Positions 1 to 9,189 are shown, counted from the stretch's first letter. The stretch: DNA of 64,000 nt from Nocardioides mangrovi (GCF_020073815.1 NZ_JAIQZJ010000005.1:124001-188000), one strand, 5' to 3'. Numbers and translations: made by a program. Notes: generated from the letters alone by a model not told the origin.

Positions 1-642
1 CGGCCCGACCCGGTCGCCGCGCAGCCGCCGTACGTGCGGACGGTCCTGACCGCCGAAGGGTCCCACTACCGCTACCGGCCGACCGACGCCGGCATCCGGG
101 TGGCGGCGGGCCGGCTGCGCGGCGCCGACGAGAACCGGCGCGAGGTCTTCCACCAGCGCGGCGCCGAGGTCACCCGCGACCAGGGGAGCTGCGCCACCTG
201 GCACGGCGCGACGAGCCCGATGGCCCAGGAGGGCCTGGCTGTCCGGATCCGCGAGGACGGTCACCGGCGCCGGGCCGTGACGCTGACGAAGAACACGATC
301 TTCAACGTCCACTACATCTTCAACATCCTGACGTGGGACACCGCCCGTCGTGGCGACCCGTGGCGCAAGGTCGGACAGTTCGACATGTCGGGCGCCGTGG
401 GCGCCTCGCCCACGCGGCTCTACACGCTGCCGTGGCGGGTCTGCCTCCGGGTGGTCGACCTCCGGGTGTCCTTCCTGGTCTGGCCGCTCGGGCGGGTCGC
501 GCGGCCGCGCTGGGGTAACCCGACGTACTCACGGCACGCGCGGCTGCCGCGCACCTTCGACGTGCGCGGCCGGCCCGGCTGGTACGTCGGGCACATCCCG
601 GCGCGCGGCCGGATCGTCTACCGCAACCTCACGACCTGGTAG
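1..642 (+). CDS. Unrecognised protein, 5' end outside window
   Basis: The frame is open from the first base, so the true start probably lies before the window; an internal GTG at 34 is the first start-type codon seen. About 213 residues are visible. The protein is soluble-looking, rich in Arg and aromatic residues, with no membrane segment or motif I recognise. The end reads GRIVYRNLTTW. Its last 14 bases overlap the end of the convergent decarboxylase gene. I do not know its function. It is called real from the long open frame and the convergent tail-to-tail packing. Confidence 0.6.
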   Translation, partial: RPDPVAAQPPYVRTVLTAEGSHYRYRPTDAGIRVAAGRLRGADENRREVFHQRGAEVTRDQGSCATWHGATSPMAQEGLAVRIREDGHRRRAVTLTKNTIFNVHYIFNILTWDTARRGDPWRKVGQFDMSGAVGASPTRLYTLPWRVCLRVVDLRVSFLVWPLGRVARPRWGNPTYSRHARLPRTFDVRGRPGWYVGHIPARGRIVYRNLTTW

Positions 643-2065
643 CCCGCACCGGCCGGGCGAGCCGGTCGAGGAAGGCCACCAGCAGCGCCTCGCGCATCGC
701 GGGTGTGGCCAGGTCGAGCATCGCGTTGACGTCGGCCATCCGGTCGGGGAGCGACAGGTCGTCCCCGCCGGTGAGGCCGGCCGCGAGCAGCAGCCCGTCG
801 AAGTCGTCGTCGGTGAGCGCGGCGGGATCGAGGGCGGCGATGAACGCGGCCACCTCCGGGTCGACGGCGGTCGGGCCGGCGGCGACCGCGGCCGCCACCG
901 ACTCCCGCAGGGCGGCGAGGAAGTCGTCGGCGTGGGGGAGGGTGCCGGCACTGACCGAGAGGTGGATGGTGGCCGGCTGGCCGGCGTAGGCCATCTGTGG
1001 CTGGACGTACCAGTCGCGCAGCGCCATCTCGTCGCAGACCGTGAAGGCGTCGCACGTGGCGTCGGTGACCAGCGCGACGAGCGTGGAGTCGGGCGTGGCC
1101 ACCAGGCTCAGCTCGGGGATCTCGGCGACGCCGGCGACGATCCGGTCGACGGCCTCGAAGACGTCACGGGTGAGCCGCTCGTAGCCGGCGTGCCCCAGCG
1201 TGGTCGTCACCGCCCAGGCGCCGGCGAGCGGGCCGCCGGACTTGGTGGACTGGATGGTCGAGTTGAGCATCGTGTAGCCGGGCCAGTCGGCGTGCGCGAA
1301 GTACTGCGGGCGTCGGTGGGCCGACGAGCGGTGCAGCAGGACCGAGGTGCCCTTGGGGGCGTAGGCGTACTTGTGCGTGTCGACCGAGATCGAGGTGACG
1401 CCGTCGACCGCGAAGGTCCACGGCGGCACGTCGCGGCCGATCCGTGCGGCGTAGGGCAGCACCCAGCCGCCGATGCAGGCGTCGACGTGGCAGCGGATCC
1501 CGCGCTCGGCGGCGTGCGCCGCGACCGCCGGCACGGGGTCGACGACGCCGTGTGCGTACGACGGCGCGGACACGACGACCAGGACCGTGCGGCCGGGGTC
1601 CGCGTCGATCGCCGCGACCATCGCGGCGGCGTCGGCGCGGAAGTCGGGGCCGACCGGGACGACCACGGCCTCGACGCCGAAGTAGTGCGCGGCCTTGAGG
1701 AACGCCGCGTGCACGGTCGACGGCACGACCATCCGCGGCCGGGTCACGTCCGGCCGGCTGTCGCGCGCGCCCTGGACGGCCAGCAGGCAGGACTCGGTGC
1801 CGCCGGAGGTGACGGTGCCGACCGCGCCGTCCGGGGCGTCGAGCAGGTCGGCGGTGAAGCCGACCAGCTCGTTCTCCATCTGCAGCAGGCTCGGGAAGGC
1901 CGTGGGGTCCAGGCCGTTTGAGCCGGCGTACGCCGCCACCGCCTCGCGGCCGATCCGGTCGACGTCGGGCAGCCCGGAGTCGTAGACGTAGGCGAGGGTG
2001 CGGCCGCCGTGGACGGGCAGGTCGGCCGCCTGCATCTCACGGAGCCGGGCGAGGACGTCGGTCAT
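629..2065 (-). CDS. PLP-dependent decarboxylase/lyase of the group II decarboxylase fold
   Basis: A 478-residue fold-type I PLP enzyme resembling glutamate decarboxylases and sphingosine-1-phosphate lyases. The phosphate-binding stretch TSGGTES lies near residue 87. The cofactor aspartate is in HVDA (Asp195). The Schiff-base lysine is in DTHKYAYAPKG (Lys232). Family members decarboxylate amino acids or cleave phosphorylated sphingoid bases; the substrate here is not readable from sequence. ATG start at 2065 overlaps the upstream MFS stop by 4 bases (ATGA), so the two genes are very likely co-translated. A decarboxylase paired with a carrier suggests uptake plus breakdown of one compound (inference). 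Confidence 0.88.
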   Translation of the reverse strand: MTDVLARLREMQAADLPVHGGRTLAYVYDSGLPDVDRIGREAVAAYAGSNGLDPTAFPSLLQMENELVGFTADLLDAPDGAVGTVTSGGTESCLLAVQGARDSRPDVTRPRMVVPSTVHAAFLKAAHYFGVEAVVVPVGPDFRADAAAMVAAIDADPGRTVLVVVSAPSYAHGVVDPVPAVAAHAAERGIRCHVDACIGGWVLPYAARIGRDVPPWTFAVDGVTSISVDTHKYAYAPKGTSVLLHRSSAHRRPQYFAHADWPGYTMLNSTIQSTKSGGPLAGAWAVTTTLGHAGYERLTRDVFEAVDRIVAGVAEIPELSLVATPDSTLVALVTDATCDAFTVCDEMALRDWYVQPQMAYAGQPATIHLSVSAGTLPHADDFLAALRESVAAAVAAGPTAVDPEVAAFIAALDPAALTDDDFDGLLLAAGLTGGDDLSLPDRMADVNAMLDLATPAMREALLVAFLDRLARPVRATRS

Positions 2066-3420
2066 GCGGTGACCCTCTCATCGACCTGCGCGGAGTCGAG
2101 CGAGTACCTCCGCAGCCACCACAGGCTCAGCACCATCAGCACGGCCGGGAGCACCGAGAAGCCGAGCGTGATCGCGGTGAGCGCCGAGTCCGGCTGGAGG
2201 ACGTGCACGTCGTCGGTCGACGACCGGTAGCCGCCGATCGCGAGCACGAGGGCGTAGACGCCGGGGCCGAGGGCGAGCCCGAGGGTCTCGCCGGCGGTCC
2301 AGACGCCGGTGTAGACGCCGACCCGGTTGCTACCGGTGCGGCGCGCGTCGACGGCGGCCGCGTCCGGGAGCATCGCCATCGGGAAGACCTGGCAGCCGGC
2401 GTACCCGACCCCGACCAGGCCGACGGCCAGGAAGACGACGGCGGCCGGCGCGCTCTGGGCGGTGGCGGCGAGCAGGGCGCCGGCGGTGAGGACGACCGAG
2501 GAGATGAGGTAGCCGCGCTTCTTGCCGATCCGGGTGCCGACCGCCGACCACGCGGGGGTCAGCACCAGGGCCGGGCCGACGAAGCAGACGAAGAGGATCG
2601 TCGAGGCGCCGTCCTTGCCGAGCACGTCCTTGGCCAGGTAGTCGACGCCCGCCAGCATCGAGCCGGTCGCGAGCGCCTGGATGACGAACGTCGTCAGCAG
2701 CCAGCGGAAGTCGCGTGCCTCGGCGACCACCCGCAGCTGGTCGCGCAGGCCGCCCGCTCCCGGCTGGGCCGCGGTGACCGGCGCGCGGCGGGTGCCGACG
2801 TACGCGCCGACGGTGCCGACCAGGATGATCACGGCCATCGCCAGACCCATGACCCGGTAGCCGTCACGCCCGCCGACCGCGTCGCGGATCGCGGGCGCGC
2901 TGGCGCCGGCGAGCATGATCGTGAAGGCGAGGATCGCGACCCGCCACGTCATCAGGCGGGTGCGCTCGTCGTACGACGACGTCATCTCGGCGGGCATCGC
3001 GACGTACGGCACCTGGAAGAAGGCGTACGCCGTCGCGCACCCCAGGAACAGCACCAGCACCCACGCCGCCTCGAGCCACGTCGCCATGCCGGGTGCCGCG
3101 AAGAGCAGCGCGAACGCCACGCTCAGCGCGATGCCGGCCCGCAGCAGCCACGGCCGCCGCGGCCCGCGCGGGTCGGTGGTGCGGTCGCTGATCCGCCCCG
3201 CGATGGGATTGAGGATGACGTCCCACGCCTTCGGCACGAAGACGATGAAGCCCGCCAGGACCGCGGCGATGCCGAGGCTGTCGGTCAGGTACGGCAGGAG
3301 CATCAGGCCGGGGACCGTGCCGAACGCACCGGTCGCCACCGATCCCGAGCCGTAGCCGATCCGCACACCTCGGGGCAGCTGGCGCGGCAGCTCGTGCGGC
3401 TGGGCGTCGGTCGCAGACAT
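2062..3420 (-). CDS. MFS transporter, GPH (sugar:cation symporter)-like
   Basis: A 452-residue integral membrane protein with about 12 hydrophobic segments. The N-terminal part, with PYLTDSLG and KAWDVILNPIAGRISDRT around residues 44-84, matches the GPH branch of the major facilitator superfamily, which moves sugars or related solutes with a cation. The gene runs on the minus strand directly ahead of the PLP decarboxylase, with a 4-base overlap. It diverges from the acyltransferase across a 47-base gap, so both promoters must be packed into that space. The substrate is unknown. It may supply or export the substrate or product of the decarboxylase. Confidence 0.85.
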   Translation of the reverse strand: MSATDAQPHELPRQLPRGVRIGYGSGSVATGAFGTVPGLMLLPYLTDSLGIAAVLAGFIVFVPKAWDVILNPIAGRISDRTTDPRGPRRPWLLRAGIALSVAFALLFAAPGMATWLEAAWVLVLFLGCATAYAFFQVPYVAMPAEMTSSYDERTRLMTWRVAILAFTIMLAGASAPAIRDAVGGRDGYRVMGLAMAVIILVGTVGAYVGTRRAPVTAAQPGAGGLRDQLRVVAEARDFRWLLTTFVIQALATGSMLAGVDYLAKDVLGKDGASTILFVCFVGPALVLTPAWSAVGTRIGKKRGYLISSVVLTAGALLAATAQSAPAAVVFLAVGLVGVGYAGCQVFPMAMLPDAAAVDARRTGSNRVGVYTGVWTAGETLGLALGPGVYALVLAIGGYRSSTDDVHVLQPDSALTAITLGFSVLPAVLMVLSLWWLRRYSLDSAQVDERVTA

Positions 3421-3467
3421 GGGCGGAGGCTAGCGCGTGGGGGCGACTGCCAGGCACCCTCGGAGGC

Positions 3468-5540
3468 GTGGGCTCACCCGACGTGCGCCTCGACATCCAG
3501 GGGCTCCGCTGCGTCGCCGTCGGCGCGGTCGTGGCCGATCACGCCGGTGTCCGGCACCTCGCGGGCGGGTACGTCGGCGTCGACGTCTTCCTCGTCGTCT
3601 CGGGCTTCCTCATCACGAGCCTCCTGCTCCGAGAGGCGGATCGCGACGGGCGGATCTCCCTGCGTGGCTTCTACGCCCGCCGGGCCCGTCGGATCCTGCC
3701 CGCGGCGACCGTCGTCCTGGTCGCGGTCGCGATCTACTCGGCGAGCGAGCTCTCCTACGTGCGGACGGTCCGGGTCCTCGACGACGTCCGGTGGGCCGCC
3801 GCGTTCCTGGCGAACGTCCACTTCGCCCGGTCCGGCACCGACTACTTCTCCGCCGGCCTGCCGCCCTCGCCGGTGCAGCACTACTGGTCGCTCGCGGTCG
3901 AGGAGCAGTTCTACCTGGTGTGGCCGGCCCTGATCGCAGCGCTCCTCCTCGTCGCTCGTCGGCGCCGGATCGCGTCCCCCCGACGACTGGTCGCGGCCGT
4001 GCTGGCCGGGTGCTGCGCGGCGTCGCTGACGTGGTCGGTCGTGCACACCGCCTCGGCGCCGACCGCGGCCTTCTTCTCCTCCCTCGCGCGGGCGTGGGAG
4101 CTCGGTGCCGGAGCCCTGCTCGCCCTCGCCGCGACGCGCCTGCTCCTCCTCCCTCGCCTCGCCCGTCACTGCCTCGCACTGGCCGGCCTGGTGGCGATCG
4201 GGCTGGCGATGACGACCTACGACGCGACCACGGCACTTCCCGGCTACCACGCCCTGGTGCCCGTGCTGGGGACGGTCGCGGTCCTGGCCGCCGGCGTCGG
4301 CTCCGAGCCCGTCGGTGTCGCCCGGGTGCTGAGCGTGCGGCCGATGACGTGGATCGGAGACCTGTCGTACTCGCTCTACCTGTGGCACTGGCCGGTCCTC
4401 GTGCTCGCCGGCGCGCGGCTCGGGCACCGGCGTACCGGCGTCGAGACCGCCGTCCTCCTGCTGGCCGTCCTGGCGCTGGCCGCCGCGAGCTACTACCTCG
4501 TCGAGAACCCCGTCCGCAGGAGTCCTCGGCTCCGGCCGTCCCTCCGCAGCCTCGCCCTGTGGCCGGGGACCCTGGCGCTCGTCGGCTGCAGCGTCCTCGC
4601 CGCCGACCGGATCGCGTCCGACCAGCTCGCCGACCGGGTCGCCGCTTCGCAGAAGTGGGCCGCGCTCCGCGACCAGGCGCCGACGGTCGGGGCGGAGCTG
4701 ACCTACTCGCTGCAGCTCGCCGACGACGGCGCGCCGATCGCCTTCCCGCTCGTGAGCGCCGACCAGATCGAGAGGTTGCAGGACGACCGGTGGCACCGGC
4801 GGTACACCTGCAACGCGTACCACGACCGGACCAGCACGCGCCTGCGTCCGGTCGGCGACATCGACGCGGACCGGACGATGGTCGTGCTGGGGGACTCGCA
4901 CGCCGGCCAGTGGCTGCCCGCCCTGGACCTGATGGCGCAGCGCGACGGCTACCGACTCGTCCCGGTGATCAAGTACGGCTGCGTGCCCTACCCCGTCGCC
5001 CTGCTCACCGAGAACAGGAGCCGTAACTACACCGAGTGCGCCGACTTCCGGCGCTGGGCGTTCGACCAGATCGCCGAGCTCCAGCCCGACCTCGTGTACG
5101 TCGGCTCGCGGGCGATGCCGCCCAACATGACGGTCCGGGGGAGCGATGCCGACGCGGCCTGGTACGACGGCGTCGCCTCCGCCCTGGCCGATCTCACCGA
5201 GCTCGCCCCCGACGTCCGGATGATCGGCGACGTCAGCATGATCGGCCTCGAGCCGGCCGACTGCCTCACCGACCGGCACGCCACGATGGCCTCCTGCACC
5301 GCCACCGAGAAGAAGCGGACCGTGGTGGCCAACCGGCTCGGCCGTCGTGCTGCAAACGCCGCCGGCGTGCCGTTCGTGCCGGTCGCGCAGCTGGCCTGCC
5401 AGGACGGACGCTGCCCCGCCTTCGCGGGCGCCAGGATGGTGTACGCCGACCACAGCCACCTCAGCATCGACTGGGTCGAGCACGTCTGGCACGAGTTCGA
5501 CCGTCTGGTCGCCGAGACCGCCGGTGCTGGCGGACGGTGA
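3468..5540 (+). CDS. Membrane acyltransferase (OafA/YrhL type) with C-terminal SGNH domain
   Basis: A 690-residue protein with two modules. The N-terminal acyltransferase-3 domain (about residues 1-370) has roughly ten membrane helices and starts with the family signature LRCVAVGAVVADHAG. A periplasm-facing SGNH hydrolase-like domain follows, with VVLGDSHAGQW (Asp476, Ser477) and a C-terminal Asp661-x-x-His664. Members move acyl groups (often acetyl) across the membrane onto cell-wall polymers, glycans or lipids. The GTG start at 3468 is the first in frame before the signature. No glycan genes adjoin, so the acceptor cannot be inferred. Confidence 0.88.
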   Translation: MGSPDVRLDIQGLRCVAVGAVVADHAGVRHLAGGYVGVDVFLVVSGFLITSLLLREADRDGRISLRGFYARRARRILPAATVVLVAVAIYSASELSYVRTVRVLDDVRWAAAFLANVHFARSGTDYFSAGLPPSPVQHYWSLAVEEQFYLVWPALIAALLLVARRRRIASPRRLVAAVLAGCCAASLTWSVVHTASAPTAAFFSSLARAWELGAGALLALAATRLLLLPRLARHCLALAGLVAIGLAMTTYDATTALPGYHALVPVLGTVAVLAAGVGSEPVGVARVLSVRPMTWIGDLSYSLYLWHWPVLVLAGARLGHRRTGVETAVLLLAVLALAAASYYLVENPVRRSPRLRPSLRSLALWPGTLALVGCSVLAADRIASDQLADRVAASQKWAALRDQAPTVGAELTYSLQLADDGAPIAFPLVSADQIERLQDDRWHRRYTCNAYHDRTSTRLRPVGDIDADRTMVVLGDSHAGQWLPALDLMAQRDGYRLVPVIKYGCVPYPVALLTENRSRNYTECADFRRWAFDQIAELQPDLVYVGSRAMPPNMTVRGSDADAAWYDGVASALADLTELAPDVRMIGDVSMIGLEPADCLTDRHATMASCTATEKKRTVVANRLGRRAANAAGVPFVPVAQLACQDGRCPAFAGARMVYADHSHLSIDWVEHVWHEFDRLVAETAGAGGR

Positions 5541-5586
5541 CCGCGAACGCCGTCCTCATGTGCTCGGGGTTGCCCATGTTTCCCGC

Positions 5587-5722
5587 TGGTTGAGGTGCGA
5601 GGAGCGTCAGCGACGAGCCTCGACGCCCGGAAACCCAACCGCCGCCTGGTGTCCTGGGATCGGACTGTCCCACCGGCTCCGAACGGGTTGGCGCCTGTCG
5701 GGAGGACGCCGTCCTGTGGTCG
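5587..5722 (+). repeat. Left member of an inverted repeat pair flanking the DUF222-HNH gene
   Basis: Three blocks here recur, inverted and in the same order, at 7205-7436. Block 1 is a 37-base unit (5587-5623) beginning TGGTTGAGGTGCGAGGAGCG. Block 2 (about 5629-5666) contains GCCTGGTGTCCTGGGATC. Block 3 (about 5675-5717) contains GTTGGCGCCT. Block 1 differs at one base in 37; the other two are roughly 85% alike by eye. No open frame of interest lies here. Confidence 0.75.
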
Positions 5723-5741
5723 GGGCGCGCGGGCTTCCCGC

Positions 5742-5778
5742 TGGTTGAGGTGCGAGGAGCGTCAGCGACGAGCCTCGA
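5742..5778 (+). repeat. Second direct copy of the 37-base GAGGTGCGAGGAGCG repeat
   Basis: Identical over 37 bases to 5587-5623 and in the same orientation, 155 bases downstream, just before the 3' end of the minus-strand DUF222-HNH gene. A third copy is inverted at 7400-7436. The rest of 5541-5836 holds only these repeats and no gene that I can support. Confidence 0.85.
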
Positions 5779-5836
5779 AACCCGGTGGGCCGGGAGTCGG
5801 CGTCCGGGGGAAGGTGTGAGCGTGTGCCGGGTCGGC

Positions 5837-7111
5837 CTATTCGCGCCGGTGGAAGGTGACCGAGCCTGTCGGGCCGCGGCTCATGCCGTACGCGTTGTCG
5901 TGGGCCTTCATGTGGTGCCAGTGGCAGAGCCCGATGGCGTTGGCCAGGTCGGTCGGTCCGCCCTTCGACCACTCCACGACGTGGTGGGCATGCAGGCCGG
6001 TCGTGCGGTCGCAACCGTCGGTGGCGCACTGTCCGTGCTGGCGGAGGGTGATGGCGATGCGTTGGGCCTGGGAGTGGAGCCGCTGCTCGCGGCCCAGGTC
6101 CAACACTTCGGACTTGCCGTTCATGACGACCGGGAGGATCCCGGCCTCGCAGGCCAGCTTCCGGGCGAGCGCGGGGGAGATGCGGTCGCCGGTGTCCAGG
6201 ATGGTCCCGGCCTGCTCGAGCCGCCCCAGCAGCGACTCCTCGGAGATCGTCACGAGCAGGGTGGCGTTGAGGCCGCCGATCTTGGGGAGCTTGCTCGCCG
6301 GGTAGCGCATCAGCAGCTCGTAGAACGCCTGCCCCTGAGCCTCGGGCCCGGTCCGGACAGCGGCGAGGTGGCCGGTGCCGGCGCCCTTGGTGGCGTTCTG
6401 GTGCTTGGCAGCCATCACCGCGGCCAGGATCTTCCGCAACGCCGCGCCGCCGAGGTGCGGCATCTTGAACGACCCACAGGTCGACCCTTCGCCGTCGTCC
6501 CAGACCTTCAGGTACATCGATCGCAGCGCTTTGGCTTCTTGGCGTTCGAGGATCCCGGCCTCACGGGCGTCGGCGCCATCGGGGTCGATGACCTCCCACA
6601 GCCGCCGGCCGAGCCGGTTGAGGCCCTTGGCGTCGTGGAGCTTGGCCAGCTCGAGGAGGTGCCGTTCGGCGTTGTCGCGTAGCTGCTGGTCGATCTCCTC
6701 GGGGAGGGTGTCGACCCACCGGAGGATCACCGCCGCCTGCTCCGGGCAGATCACGGCGGCCGCGAGTGCCTCACGGGTGATGGGGTGACGCTGCAGGTCC
6801 TGGCCAAGCCTCACCATCCGGTGCGTCGCCGGACGGGTCTGCTTCGTCTCGTAGGCGAGCCATGCGGCGGTCGACGACGCGCCGCGGTCCTGGCCGACCT
6901 GCTGCTCGTCGGCGTGCGCGGCGACCCGGCCTTTGAGCTCGGTGACCTGGGCCTCGAGGCGGGTGAGCTCGACGAGGGCGTCGGCTACTTCGGTGTCAGT
7001 CATCGACCATGCCGGAGTGTCCGCGATCGAGGTCAGATCATGGCGGGCGTGCGCGACCGCCACCGACACTCGGTGGGTGGGAGTCGCGGTCGTTGCCATG
7101 TCTTCACTCAA
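5837..7111 (-). CDS. DUF222 / HNH endonuclease-domain protein (13E12 repeat family)
   Basis: A 424-residue protein. The N-terminal two thirds is an alpha-helical DUF222 region. The C-terminus carries an HNH nuclease motif from about residue 363: CATDGC, then LHAHHVVEWSKGG, then LCHWHH. The Cys and His pattern fits a metal-bound HNH fold. Such proteins are multicopy in many actinobacteria; their biological role is not established, and a mobile or selfish character is often suspected. The ATG at 7111 gives MSEDMATTATP; a second ATG at codon 5 is possible. The gene stands alone, bounded on both sides by related sequences in inverted orientation, which fits a transposed or duplicated cassette. 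Confidence 0.88.
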   Translation of the reverse strand: MSEDMATTATPTHRVSVAVAHARHDLTSIADTPAWSMTDTEVADALVELTRLEAQVTELKGRVAAHADEQQVGQDRGASSTAAWLAYETKQTRPATHRMVRLGQDLQRHPITREALAAAVICPEQAAVILRWVDTLPEEIDQQLRDNAERHLLELAKLHDAKGLNRLGRRLWEVIDPDGADAREAGILERQEAKALRSMYLKVWDDGEGSTCGSFKMPHLGGAALRKILAAVMAAKHQNATKGAGTGHLAAVRTGPEAQGQAFYELLMRYPASKLPKIGGLNATLLVTISEESLLGRLEQAGTILDTGDRISPALARKLACEAGILPVVMNGKSEVLDLGREQRLHSQAQRIAITLRQHGQCATDGCDRTTGLHAHHVVEWSKGGPTDLANAIGLCHWHHMKAHDNAYGMSRGPTGSVTFHRRE

Positions 7112-7204
7112 GCACTGGCCACCGACACTGAGATGCTCAGAACCCCCATATCCACAGGGTTCTGGGTCACAGGATGGTCACGATCGCGAGCTGCAATACC
7201 GCGC

Positions 7205-7436
7205 CAGAACGCCTGCTCGCTGACCGCAGGTCGGCGTCGTCCCGATAGGCGCCAACTCGTCCGGAGACGGTGAGGTCAAGGGCGCGAAGCGGCGAAGCGA
7301 ACCCCTGACCTCACCGTCGGAGGACGAACACTGGCGCCGACGGGAAGACGCCACGAGTCGGATCCCAGGACACCAGGCCATGGTCGGCTTTCCGGGGTTT
7401 CGAGGCTCGTCGCTGGCGCTCCTCGCACCTCAACCA
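7205..7436 (-). repeat. Right member of the inverted repeat pair around the DUF222-HNH gene
   Basis: Read on the minus strand, this stretch repeats the left flank: the 37-base unit at 7400-7436 (one mismatch), then CCTGGTGTCCTGGGATC (7350s-7390s), then GTTGGCGCCTATCGGGA (7230s-7250s). Between the last two blocks it holds extra sequence with a perfect 13-bp stem, 7266-7278 with 7306-7318. The whole gene-free gap 7112-7485 contains only this material plus the promoter side of the HNH gene. Confidence 0.72.
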
Positions 7437-7485
7437 GCGAGAAGGCCGGGCGTCAGGGCGCCTTCGCGCCTCGACCATCGAGAGG

Positions 7486-8760
7486 TCAGCGGGAGAGGGC
7501 GCGGGAGCCGGCGGAGGAGTAGCGGCGCTGGGGGTTGGCGCCGATGGCATCCGGCGACGCGGCCTTCTTCACCGTGGCCTTCTTCACCGCGGTCTTCTTC
7601 GCAGGCGCCTTCTTCGCGGACGGTGCCTTCTTGACGGGCGCCTTCTTCGCGGCGGCCGGCTTCTTCTTGGGAGCCGCCTTCTTCTTCGGCACGGACGCGC
7701 CGTCCCACTGTGCGAACCACTGGTCGAGGGCGACCCAGGTGGTGCCGCGGGCGGCGCGGCCGGTGAGCATCCCGAGGTGGCCGCCGGGGACGATCTCGAA
7801 GCGGACCTCGGGCGAGCCGGTGAGGAGGTCGACCGAGGGGCGGACGGCGGCGACCGGGGCGATGCCGTCGGTGGCGCCGGCGAAGACGAGGGTCGGGGTG
7901 GTGACGTCGGCGAGCGAGACCTCGTGGTCACCGAGCTGGACGGTGCCGGTGACGAGCGCGTTGCCCTTGGCGAAGCGGTGGTAGAGCTGACCGAAGCTGC
8001 GGCCCGGGTAGGCCGTCATCGCGTCGGTGAACCGGTCGACCGCCTCGATCTGGGCGAGCCAGTCGGTGTCGTCGAGGTGGGCCGCGATCGCGAGCGGCTT
8101 GGTCACCAGCTTCTGGAACGACGAGAGCTGGAACGCCCAGCGCACCAAGGGAGTCGGCGCCCCTCCGACCGCCCGGTAGGTGCGCGTGATCAGCCCGCGG
8201 CCGGCGGTGAGGTCGAGCAGCGGACGCAGCGGGGCGACCAACGGCACCTTCGTCACGTCGACCGGCGAGCCCAGCACCGATAGCGAGGCGATCGGCAGCT
8301 CCGCGCCGGCGGCGGCGAGCATCGCGAAGATGCCGCCGAGGCTCCAGCCCACGACGTGCACCGGCCGTCCGCCGGCGTGGCGCGACACCTCCCGCACCGC
8401 GGTCGGCACGACCTCCTCGACCCAGTGCTCCAGGCCGAGCCCGCGGTCGCGGAAGGAGACGTTGCCGTACTCCACGAGGTACGTCGGACGCCCGGTCGAG
8501 ACCAGGTGCTCGACCAGGGAGCAGCCGCGGCGCAGGTCGAAGCAGGTGGCCGGAGCGGCCAGCGGGGTCACCAGCAGCACCGGGTCGCCGGCCGCGTCGA
8601 TCGCCGGGTCGGGCGCGTAGTGGTAGACGGCACGGAGGGTGCCCTGGTCGACCAGGGTCCGCGGCATCGGGCGCACATCAGCCAGGCCGCCGTAGAGCAC
8701 CGCGTGCGCGACGTTGCCCGCGGCGGCGACGACCTGGTCCGGCTTGGGCAGCAGGTCCAT
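7486..8760 (-). CDS. Serine alpha/beta hydrolase, PHA-synthase-like, with basic Lys/Ala tail
   Basis: A 424-residue protein. The fold and surrounding motifs resemble the poly(3-hydroxyalkanoate) synthase/depolymerase branch of alpha/beta hydrolases. The nucleophile elbow is GWSLGG with Ser140, where true PhaC enzymes have Cys. Asp298 (GATDG) and His328 (PGGHLG) complete a plausible triad. From about residue 358 the chain becomes a low-complexity tail of KKAP/KKAA/KKAT repeats, about 45 residues, like histone H1 or DNA-binding tails of actinobacterial proteins. It lies 9 bases after the acetyltransferase gene and is probably in the otsA operon. An esterase or lipase acting at a DNA or polyanion surface is possible; its role is unknown. 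Confidence 0.8.
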   Translation of the reverse strand: MDLLPKPDQVVAAAGNVAHAVLYGGLADVRPMPRTLVDQGTLRAVYHYAPDPAIDAAGDPVLLVTPLAAPATCFDLRRGCSLVEHLVSTGRPTYLVEYGNVSFRDRGLGLEHWVEEVVPTAVREVSRHAGGRPVHVVGWSLGGIFAMLAAAGAELPIASLSVLGSPVDVTKVPLVAPLRPLLDLTAGRGLITRTYRAVGGAPTPLVRWAFQLSSFQKLVTKPLAIAAHLDDTDWLAQIEAVDRFTDAMTAYPGRSFGQLYHRFAKGNALVTGTVQLGDHEVSLADVTTPTLVFAGATDGIAPVAAVRPSVDLLTGSPEVRFEIVPGGHLGMLTGRAARGTTWVALDQWFAQWDGASVPKKKAAPKKKPAAAKKAPVKKAPSAKKAPAKKTAVKKATVKKAASPDAIGANPQRRYSSAGSRALSR

Positions 8761-8769
8761 GCCCCGAAC

Positions 8770-9189
8770 CTACCCGGACGAGGGCGAGTCGTACCGTCGC
8801 AGCATCCAGCGCTCGGGCTGGTCCATCACCGCGAAGCCGAAGCGGGCGTAGAGCCCGTGCGCGTCGGCGGTCGCGAGCACCGCGCGGCCGACCTGCATGC
8901 CCGCCAGCTCGCGGTCGACCGCCTCCATCAGCGAGATCCCAACGCCGCGGCCGCGGGTGGCCGGGTCGATGTAGACGTCGCACAGCCAGGCGAACGTGGC
9001 GCGGTCCGTGACCAGCCGGCAGAAGCCGACCTGGCCCGACTCGTCGTACGCGCCGAAGCACAGCGACCCGGCGATCGCGCGCTCCAGCACGTCGCGGTGG
9101 CGGCCGAGCGCCCAGTAGGCGTCGGTGGAGAGCCAGCGGTGGACCCGGTCGACGTCGAGCAGCGCCGGGTCGGTCGAGATGGTGACCAT
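8770..9189 (-). CDS. GNAT family N-acetyltransferase
   Basis: A 139-residue protein of usual GNAT length. The acetyl-CoA loop is visible as DPATRGRGVGISLMEAV (about residues 75-91), followed by the typical YARFGF motif near the C-terminus. The ATG start at 9189 shares one base with the otsA stop (TGATG), so translation is coupled to otsA. It transfers an acetyl group from acetyl-CoA to an unidentified amine. The frame stays open far upstream, but that part is antisense noise in otsA; the ATG with the overlap is the convincing start. Confidence 0.85.
   Translation of the reverse strand: MVTISTDPALLDVDRVHRWLSTDAYWALGRHRDVLERAIAGSLCFGAYDESGQVGFCRLVTDRATFAWLCDVYIDPATRGRGVGISLMEAVDRELAGMQVGRAVLATADAHGLYARFGFAVMDQPERWMLRRYDSPSSG

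Noticed and set aside
350..1921. Plus-strand frame across the decarboxylase gene
   Set aside because: Antisense to a clear PLP enzyme with intact catalytic motifs; Arg/Gly-rich shadow.
5541..7485. Insertion sequence with transposase
   Set aside because: The only gene is DUF222-HNH and no transposase or DDE motif is present; the flanking inverted sequences are imperfect and no target duplication is evident.
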